From NCBI RefSeq assembly GCF_030625865.1, contig NZ_DAOUQB010000020.1:1-54571 (forward strand): a stretch of DNA of 54,571 nt. The letters are read 5' to 3'. The notes beneath the pieces were generated by a model. That model was not told the origin of the DNA and did no database searches. It saw only the letters and a list, made by a program, of their open reading frames with translations. Position numbers and translations under genes: made by a program. The DNA is from Anaerotignum sp. (lineage in GTDB: Bacteria; Bacillota; Clostridia; Lachnospirales; Anaerotignaceae). This document shows positions 48,648-54,571 of the stretch, piece after piece. The first letter of the stretch is position 1, and the number at the start of each line of letters is the position of its first letter.

Positions 48648-48694
48648 AAAAAAGCACCCTTATGTTGTGAATCACAACCAAAGGGGCTTTTTTA
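48648..48694. terminator. Bidirectional terminator
   Basis: AAAAAAGCACCCTT and AAGGGGCTTTTTT arms with an inner GTTGTGA/TCACAAC stem; A/T runs on both sides serve the Crp-like gene and the histidine kinase gene. Confidence 0.85.
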
Positions 48695-48696
48695 AT

Positions 48697-49977
48697 TTAT
48701 CGCAGTGTAACGGTTATTTCCAAGGTATCCTCATTTAAAGCCACAATAGAGATCTTTCCTTTGTGTTGTTCTACAATCGCATTTGCAATGGAAAGACCTA
48801 AGCCATATCCTCCCGTCTGCCTACTTCTGGAAGCATCGGTACGGTAAAACCGCTCCAGCAGAATATTCATATTTCCTGTGCTCTCTAAATAAGCCTTATT
48901 CCTTAAAGTTAACTTCCCACTACTACTTAATGACACCTCAATAGGTGAACCCTCTTTTGAATGCTTCACCGCATTATCCAAAAGGATATAAATCAATTGA
49001 CGTAACTGATCCTCATTCCCATTTATTGACACATTGGGAGATATTGCAGCTTGAATGGTCTTTCCTTTCCCTTGGGCAAATGCCTCCATTTCGTCACAAA
49101 CCTCTGTAATAATATCTGAGAGATTCAGGTTTCTCATAGAAATTTGTTCCTGCCCTTCCTCCATTTTTGCAAGGGTAGTCAATTGATTGGTCAAACGGGT
49201 GAGCCGTTCTACCTGATGCTTTATGCTTTGGGTCCACTGGCTTTCTCCATTTTCCATTTCAATGACCTCGGTATTTGCATCAATAATAGAGAGAGGTGTT
49301 TTCAATTCATGGCCCGCATTGGTAATAAAAGTTTTTTGCTTTTCATAGCTCTCCGCCATTGGGCGTACAGCAGTTTTTGAAAAGATAACAATCAGAAGAC
49401 AAACCGCAAAAAAACCTGCCCCGCCTACATAAATACTGTTTAGCAAAAAATTATTCATAAAAAATAAATCCTTGGTACAGTCCAAAAAAACAATCATGGT
49501 GCCACTGTCTGTTTTTGTAATACGATAGCGATAGGAACCCAAAAAACCTTTGTTTTTCCCTTTATCCATCACAGAATTCGTCATTTCCGCTGCTTCTTCT
49601 ATGGTAACGGCTGCAATGTTATTTAGATTTACTGCGTCTTGCAAACCTTCTGCATTTAACGTTACAGAAAAATATCGAGTTGAAAAAGGGTCCTCGGGAG
49701 AAAAGTCCCCTGAGTTTAACGGTCCAGACTGGTTATCAGTAGCCGATTGATTCTCTGCTATAGGCTCACTTTGTGGTACTGGCTGATTTTTGGGCTTGTC
49801 CTTATGTATCTTGGGAAAAACACCGTTATTCTCTGAAATGGCAAATAATGTCTTGTCCGCATTATCTGTCATATTGTTGTAATTCCAAACATTGATACAC
49901 ACAAGAAAGGAGAAAAGGACAATAAAGACACTTAAAGATGCGATTATTATAAAACGAAGCCTTAACTTTTCGCTCAT
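48697..49977 (-). CDS. Sensor histidine kinase
   Basis: Membrane sensor kinase of a two-component system. The start at 49977 has GGAGG 6 nt upstream and overlaps the regulator gene by 4 nt (ATGA). 426 residues: helix 1 near 9-29, an extracytoplasmic domain of about 145 residues with a Gln/Asn/Pro-rich stretch (QPVPQSEPIAENQSATDNQ), helix 2 near 180-200, then HisKA with H223 in FITNAGHELKTPL, the N-box LIYILLDNAVKHS and G-box GGYGLGLSIANAIVEQHKG. No HAMP domain is obvious. Signal unknown. Confidence 0.93.
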   Translation of the reverse strand: MSEKLRLRFIIIASLSVFIVLFSFLVCINVWNYNNMTDNADKTLFAISENNGVFPKIHKDKPKNQPVPQSEPIAENQSATDNQSGPLNSGDFSPEDPFSTRYFSVTLNAEGLQDAVNLNNIAAVTIEEAAEMTNSVMDKGKNKGFLGSYRYRITKTDSGTMIVFLDCTKDLFFMNNFLLNSIYVGGAGFFAVCLLIVIFSKTAVRPMAESYEKQKTFITNAGHELKTPLSIIDANTEVIEMENGESQWTQSIKHQVERLTRLTNQLTTLAKMEEGQEQISMRNLNLSDIITEVCDEMEAFAQGKGKTIQAAISPNVSINGNEDQLRQLIYILLDNAVKHSKEGSPIEVSLSSSGKLTLRNKAYLESTGNMNILLERFYRTDASRSRQTGGYGLGLSIANAIVEQHKGKISIVALNEDTLEITVTLR

Positions 49978-50648
49978 GTCTTTACCTCCAGTGTATATCC
50001 CAAATTTCTGGCGGACTTTATCTGCACGTTTGCCCCTACCTTGGTTAAACGGCGGCGTAGATATGAAATATAAACCCAAACCACACTAAGCTCCGCCTGG
50101 GTATCATAGCCCCAGATACGCTCCAAAAATCGTTCGGCGGAAATCAATTGATTAGGATTAATCATCATGAGCTCCATCATCTGAAATTCTTTGCCCATTA
50201 AACGAAGCTGTGCTGTTTCCGTAGAAAGGATAAATGTATTCCGATCCAGTGTGATATTGCCAAACACCAAAAGATTATCCCCGCCAACTTCTGTTTTCCT
50301 GGTCATAGCACGAATTCTGGCGATAAGCTCTTTCATTGCAAAGGGCTTTGTTAAATAATCATTGGCTCCGCTATCCAAACCTAAAACCCGATCATCCACC
50401 TCAGACTTGGCTGTCAACATTAATACTGGAATGGTATTTTTTTTCTCCCGAAGTTTTTTTAATACGGTCAGCCCATCCACCTTAGGCATCATAATATCCA
50501 AAATTACGCCATCATAATTATCTGCTTCTAAATAGTCTAAAGCATCCCCACCATTATAAACGGCATCCACTGAGAAGCCATTTCTTTGCAATATGGTAAC
50601 CAAAGCATTGGAAAGCTCTTTTTCATCCTCAGCCAATAAAATTCGCAT
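49974..50648 (-). CDS. Two-component response regulator, OmpR/PhoB family
   Basis: A 224-residue regulator. The receiver domain (1-117) has the acidic pair AEDE at 6-9, the phosphoacceptor D51 in VILDIMMPKVDG, LTAKS and KPF. The C-terminal winged helix (about 127-222) has LRLMGKEFQMMELMMINPNQLISAERFLERIWGYD and the VWVYISYLRRRL recognition helix region. TGGAGGTGAG precedes the ATG. It is upstream of and coupled to the kinase gene. A weak extended -10 promoter (TGTTACAAT, minus strand) lies at 50688-50696. Confidence 0.95.
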   Translation of the reverse strand: MRILLAEDEKELSNALVTILQRNGFSVDAVYNGGDALDYLEADNYDGVILDIMMPKVDGLTVLKKLREKKNTIPVLMLTAKSEVDDRVLGLDSGANDYLTKPFAMKELIARIRAMTRKTEVGGDNLLVFGNITLDRNTFILSTETAQLRLMGKEFQMMELMMINPNQLISAERFLERIWGYDTQAELSVVWVYISYLRRRLTKVGANVQIKSARNLGYTLEVKT

Positions 50649-51010
50649 GGTTTCTCACCTCCAGTTAATAAAATAATTCTTTTATATATTGTAACATATT
50701 TGATGCAATTGTGATTTGTTTTTTAAAAAAAGACCTAATTGCCTTAGCAATAGGTCTTTTTTCAATCAATATTTTGAATAAGAGTAAAATATTGAATAGG
50801 GGTCAAATACTTTCCTTTTTCATAATAACATGCAAAACTTAAATATAGCTTAAATTTTTCTAACGTTTATTGGAAATTTTTTCTATTTTGTGTTTTATAA
50901 AATATTTTTTCACCTAAGATTAATGAAATCCCCCTCCACCTTGGCTCATAATCCATGGCAGCCTACAAAGCACTGCTGTACCAAGGGGAAGGAAATTCAA
51001 TTTTTCTTCA
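50649..51010. other. Intergenic region, promoter of the two-component system and terminator
   Basis: Holds the promoter candidate for the regulator gene near 50690, the terminator at 50725-50762, and about 240 bp of AT-rich sequence before the end of the beta-helix lipoprotein gene. No gene or RNA motif was seen. Confidence 0.5.
50725..50762. terminator. Bidirectional terminator
   Basis: AAAAGACCTAATTGC and GCAATAGGTCTTTT arms (one mismatch), 4-nt loop, A and T runs. On the minus strand it would end the VTC operon. Confidence 0.8.
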
Positions 51011-53011
51011 TTAAGAGGTTTGTGTCGTTGTTTCTGTACTGTTTTGTGTCATTGTCCTATCTGGTCTGGTTCCATTCATTTGTCCTCTGCCACCCATATT
51101 ATCATCGCTTGCTGTGCCATAGGTATAGCTTAATCCATCCATCGTAAAGGTTTGTGTTTCGTCACCCATGGTTAAGGTATAAGAAGAACCATCCTTTAAT
51201 TTATCACCGGAAACCAAAACCGCCGTGTATTCCCTTGTTGGTGTATAGCTGAGAATTGTTGTACTTTCATTCTTCAGTGTAACATTGCCGCTCTGTGCTT
51301 CTGTCAAATTAATCAGTGCCCAGCCCTGTGTAGAATCTGTACTAAAACCATGGAACATACTGCTGGAACCACAGGCAACTAATGTTCCACCGGTAATGAT
51401 CGCATCGCCATCGCTGTCTACACAAGAGTTTCCATTGTTTTCAGGCCCTGTAATATAGATTACTCCACCGGTAATATTGATACTGCCGTTAGAATCAATA
51501 CTGTCACCTTTTGTATCAAGGGTTAATGTTCCACCGCTAATGGTAATATTACAGTTTTCATTTGCGCCGAAACCACCGCCATTACCCATATGACCTGCCG
51601 GCATCTCGCCATCATTGCCTTGTGATGCTGTGCCTGTTGTGGTTGCACTGGTGGTTACATCAGCAGATGGTTTTTCTGGTGGGGTACTTGTGGAATCAAA
51701 TGCAGGTCTTTCCTCATCAGTTGGCGGTGTATTTTCGCCATCAAAGGCAGGTCTTTCGCCGTCTGCCATTGGATTTTGCTGTCCATCCATTCCGGCATCA
51801 TCTGTATCTTCGCCACTTTCTGCCGCATTAATACCATCATCGGAAGAAACAATATTCACAGTTCCTGAAGAAACAAGGACCGTTTCTCCTTCGATACCTT
51901 CATAGCATTTTGTAATATTAATTGTACCATCTTCAATTACAGCCGCTGCATCGGCGTGAAAACCATCATCTCCTGTGGCAATGGTATAGGTACCGTCCTT
52001 GACTGTCAAATTCAAATTACTATGAAATGCATCGTCTGCACAGTCTAACGTAAAGGTACCCTTTGTAAGCAGTAAGTTGCCGCCGGCTTTAATGCCCTTT
52101 GCACTTGCATCCTCTTCTGTAAGTGTAGCATCACTTCCATCACCTGTTTTGATTTGGAATGTACCGTCATCCACTTGCAATATAGCCGCGGCATCAAAGC
52201 CATCGCCTTGGGCTGTTATGGTATAAGTACCGTCACCGATGTATACAAAGCCCTTTGTTGTATCATCGCTATTTTCACTATGGAAACCATTCTTTCCTGC
52301 ATTTACCCGGAAAGTACCATCTGCAATACAAATACTGTCTTTTGCATCAAAGCCATGCTCTGCCGCAGTTACCTTATATGTACCATCTGTTACTACAAGA
52401 TCATCCTTGGCAACAACGCCGCTGCCATATGCTGCATTTATAGTTAATGTACCACCGCCGTTGAATGTAATATCATCCTTGGCAAAAATAACACCATCAA
52501 TATTGTTATCATCAATGGCAACAAATTCATTTTTATTGGAAAGGGTATTTGTTGTATTATCAGCCAATGTTACGAATACTTTATCAGCCTGACGTACATA
52601 AATGGCTGCACTTGTATCGCAGTTGATGGTTACACCCTTTAAAACAAGCTGCACTTTATCCGTATCCTCTGCATCAATGATAATCTGCCCATCGGTAAGC
52701 TTGCCGCTTAATACATAAACACCTTCATCCTGAATGGTTACCGTTGAACCGCTGATACTAACTTTACTGCTATTGGAACTGGTTGCTTTCGTAGAACTTA
52801 ACTGAATGGAAACAGCCTCACTTTCATCATAGGTTGCCTTTTTATCCCTATCGCTGAATAAATCCGTAGGATCTAGGGCAGTAATTTGTGAAGTTGTATC
52901 CGTAGCTGTTGTTGTATCCGTTGTTTCACCCTTTGCTGTGGCCTGACTACAGCTGCAAAGTAAGCAAGCCATTGTAACTATAGCCAAAGCAGTTCTCTTC
53001 TTCCCTTTCAT
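51011..53011 (-). CDS. Large lipoprotein with DUF4353-type beta-helix repeats
   Basis: A 666-residue secreted lipoprotein. The start at 53011 has GAGGAGG 6 nt upstream. The lipobox is near residue 18-21 (LCSC), followed by a Thr-rich linker. The body is made of 20-odd-residue repeats around DGTYTI/GGTLTI motifs with DDGFHADAAAV and ENNGNSCVDSDGDAIITGG, the carbohydrate-binding DUF4353 style of a right-handed beta-helix. A Pro/Thr/Ser-rich and GNGGGFG insertion divides it near residues 400-490. It is the last gene of an operon with DUF4956 and VTC proteins. The ligand is unknown; anionic polymer or glycan binding is inferred. Confidence 0.82.
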   Translation of the reverse strand: MKGKKRTALAIVTMACLLCSCSQATAKGETTDTTTATDTTSQITALDPTDLFSDRDKKATYDESEAVSIQLSSTKATSSNSSKVSISGSTVTIQDEGVYVLSGKLTDGQIIIDAEDTDKVQLVLKGVTINCDTSAAIYVRQADKVFVTLADNTTNTLSNKNEFVAIDDNNIDGVIFAKDDITFNGGGTLTINAAYGSGVVAKDDLVVTDGTYKVTAAEHGFDAKDSICIADGTFRVNAGKNGFHSENSDDTTKGFVYIGDGTYTITAQGDGFDAAAILQVDDGTFQIKTGDGSDATLTEEDASAKGIKAGGNLLLTKGTFTLDCADDAFHSNLNLTVKDGTYTIATGDDGFHADAAAVIEDGTINITKCYEGIEGETVLVSSGTVNIVSSDDGINAAESGEDTDDAGMDGQQNPMADGERPAFDGENTPPTDEERPAFDSTSTPPEKPSADVTTSATTTGTASQGNDGEMPAGHMGNGGGFGANENCNITISGGTLTLDTKGDSIDSNGSINITGGVIYITGPENNGNSCVDSDGDAIITGGTLVACGSSSMFHGFSTDSTQGWALINLTEAQSGNVTLKNESTTILSYTPTREYTAVLVSGDKLKDGSSYTLTMGDETQTFTMDGLSYTYGTASDDNMGGRGQMNGTRPDRTMTQNSTETTTQTS

Positions 53012-53025
53012 ACCATACCTCCTCA

Positions 53026-53721
53026 TTATAATTCATTACGATTTAATGGTCTGGATAAACTGATTTCCAGATTTCCGTTTCGACAACGAATTTCATCCAT
53101 CATTTTCTTTTCAGCAATTGCCTCCTTTAAAGTTACGTGGTAGGTTAATTTAAATAAGCTGCCCATATTTGTAGTTTTCACTTCTGTAAGTTCAAAAGTT
53201 TTAAAGCACTTTTCAAAAATATCATCAAAAACATCAGTATAATCCATGTCTTCAGGAATAGTGATACGAAGCTGACGTTCTTGGGCATTTCCATAAAAGC
53301 GCTTCATCTTATTTGTATCATAAAGCATTTCTGCTATACTAAGAATAACTGTAAATAAAACTGCCAAAACCAAATATCCCATACCAACGGCAAGCCCTGC
53401 TGCCATGGCAATAAAAATTGCACATATTTCCTTTGCCGTTCCAGGGACAGAACGGAATCGAACCAAACTAAAAGCCCCCGCAACCGCAACGCCCGCACCA
53501 ATATTTCCATTTACCATAAGAATTACCATTCCAACTACCGCCGGTAAAATAGCCAGAGTAACCAAAAATCCCGGTGAACTTTTACTTTGTTTTTTATATG
53601 TCAGAGAAAGCAAAAACCCGATCACCAACGCTGTGGCAATACAAAGGATAAAAGGCAGTATTGTAATTCCTGTCTCTGTAGATGTTGAACTTAAAACATT
53701 ACTTGTTATAAAATTAGGCAC
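53026..53721 (-). CDS. DUF4956 membrane protein
   Basis: A 231-residue protein with a GTG start and AAGGAG 8 nt upstream, overlapping the VTC gene by 8 nt. Three to four helices (about 20-38, 50-70, 95-125) come first, containing GNIGAGVAVAGAFSLVRFRSVPGTAKEICAIF, the family signature. A cytoplasmic domain follows (RQLRITIPEDMDYTDVFDDIFEKC). DUF4956 is regularly found next to VTC-domain genes; it probably forms a membrane partner or channel for the polymer. No biochemical function is established to my knowledge. Confidence 0.88.
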   Translation of the reverse strand: MPNFITSNVLSSTSTETGITILPFILCIATALVIGFLLSLTYKKQSKSSPGFLVTLAILPAVVGMVILMVNGNIGAGVAVAGAFSLVRFRSVPGTAKEICAIFIAMAAGLAVGMGYLVLAVLFTVILSIAEMLYDTNKMKRFYGNAQERQLRITIPEDMDYTDVFDDIFEKCFKTFELTEVKTTNMGSLFKLTYHVTLKEAIAEKKMMDEIRCRNGNLEISLSRPLNRNEL

Positions 53722-54433
53722 TGTACCTGCTCCTTCCTTCCAGCTCTTTTTGGATCATAGCAGTATATGCATTCCCATATTTTGAATAGCTGGTCTTAAA
53801 AATATTATTTTCACTAAAAAATCTTGTTAGCCACATAGGCATTCCCATTGCTGCTTTCACTTCCAAAAGCTGCATTCCATTGGGTAAAAGCCCCTTTCCA
53901 TAGGCACCCTTGCATAGACAAATATCATAATCACGCCATAAAATGGCGTCATCAAAGGTCATTCTAAATTCAGAATCCTCTTTCCCAAAAAACGCCTCTC
54001 TTTGGTAAGAAAGCATTACCGATGGCTTTAATGGATGAGTATGGGTAAAATAATCAATTTCCCGAATAATTTGCGTATCCTTTGGCGGCAATTCATTCTG
54101 CTCCAGCCAAAGCTTTGCATCCTGCTGGCTCATAGATACCCTTCTTTTATAAACAATCCCTTTGTATTTTTTCTTCAGCTCCACAAAAACTGTAGATTCC
54201 GGCGTGGCTGTACCATAACTGCGCACTCTCAGTTTTTCCTTGTAAACTGGTTTTTCCATAGAATGACGGATTAATTCCTTATTATCCGTATCATAGTAAA
54301 TATTCATAATCGTAGATTTTCCAAAGCTGTCAGGGGACATATGCGTCTCCATTAAATCCTCCAGCATGGCTCTTTGTTGATACGTAAGAAGATATTTTAC
54401 TTCCTTTCGTTTAAACGTCGTGGGTGTTCCCAT
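53714..54433 (-). CDS. VTC domain protein, polyphosphate polymerase-like
   Basis: A 239-residue VTC-domain protein of the triphosphate-tunnel fold. In yeast Vtc4 this domain makes polyphosphate from ATP. Tunnel-type residues are present: RKEVKYLL near residues 9-16, IYYDTDN, KLRVRSYG near 67-74, VFVELKKKYKG near 82-92, KRRVSM, and the final LLEVKAAMGMP Glu-x-Lys. The C-terminus has TSYSKYGNAY. GTAAGGAGG precedes the ATG. A small hairpin (ACCTGC/GCAGGT, 54449-54466) sits right before the ribosome binding site and could modulate initiation. First gene of the operon. Confidence 0.9.
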   Translation of the reverse strand: MGTPTTFKRKEVKYLLTYQQRAMLEDLMETHMSPDSFGKSTIMNIYYDTDNKELIRHSMEKPVYKEKLRVRSYGTATPESTVFVELKKKYKGIVYKRRVSMSQQDAKLWLEQNELPPKDTQIIREIDYFTHTHPLKPSVMLSYQREAFFGKEDSEFRMTFDDAILWRDYDICLCKGAYGKGLLPNGMQLLEVKAAMGMPMWLTRFFSENNIFKTSYSKYGNAYTAMIQKELEGRSRYSA

Positions 54434-54571
54434 GTCCTTCGCCTCCTTACCTGCTGTTTTGCAGGTGCAACTCCTTTTTCCAAGACCAAGTATATTGGAG
54501 AAACCTAAAATTTACTTTAAATTTAAAAAAGATTTTACAAAAATTTCTTAAACCGTCTAAAACGTAAAAAA

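Overview
The window is a chromosomal piece of a low-GC, endospore-forming Gram-positive anaerobe, most likely class Clostridia. The evidence is sporulation and germination genes (spoIIR, gerAA-gerAB-gerAC, spmA-spmB), an abrB-type regulator with a Spo0A-box-like site, a large Gram-positive-type SRP RNA beside tadA and dnaX-ybaB-recR (the Bacillus/Clostridium order), minCDE with mreBCD, 2[4Fe-4S] ferredoxins, and AGGAGG ribosome binding sites almost everywhere. Lactate permease plus an L-lactate dehydrogenase-like gene would suit a lactate-using Lachnospirales such as Anaerotignum, but that genus guess is inference only.

Layout. 1-0.7 kb: the 3' end of an unknown gene and a small membrane protein. 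0.8-10.6 kb (+): cell shape and division block, DUF4321, mreB, mreC, mreD, PBP2-type transpeptidase, minC, minD, minE, rodA, a methylglyoxal-synthase homologue with altered catalytic residues, DUF1294. 10.7-15.1 kb (-): gerAA-gerAB-gerAC-spoIIR. 15.3-22.7 kb (-): a TolC-like exported protein and two large tandem paralogous surface proteins with C-terminal copper-amine-oxidase-N (stalk) domains, whose promoters share a 20-bp box at identical spacing. A hairpin-rich patch between them contains a 68-bp element with terminal inverted repeats and an 8-bp flanking duplication. 23.3-25.0 kb (-): SDR oxidoreductase and YihY membrane protein. 25.2-28.8 kb (-): TPP riboswitch, tenA, and a ThiXYZ-like ABC transporter for thiamine-pyrimidine salvage. 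28.9-30.2 kb (+): two-part ThrE-like exporter, then an array of small palindromes. 30.4-36.0 kb: recR, ybaB, dnaX, SRP RNA, tadA and an FG-GAP-like lipoprotein, with one orphan + strand gene. 36.1-37.3 kb (-): spmA-spmB. 37.6-40.0 kb (+): abrB, then a MoxR ATPase/VWA pair. 40.0-40.8 kb: unassigned. 40.8-43.7 kb (-): lactate permease and L-lactate dehydrogenase behind a leader holding a 46-codon ORF and a terminator-like hairpin. 44-46.3 kb (-): thioredoxin, a stalk-domain protein and a C_GCAxxG_C_C protein. 46.4-48.6 kb: two ferredoxins and a NapH-like membrane Fe-S protein, a Crp/Fnr regulator, and a divergent Crp-like protein without a DNA-binding domain. 48.7-50.6 kb (-): two-component system. 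51.0-54.4 kb (-): VTC domain / DUF4956 / beta-helix lipoprotein operon.

No rRNA, tRNA, CRISPR array, phage gene or transposase was seen. The points most worth following are the altered active site of the MgsA homologue, the lldP leader, the matched surface-protein promoters, the MITE-like element, and the Fe-S/Crp redox cluster with palindromic operator candidates.
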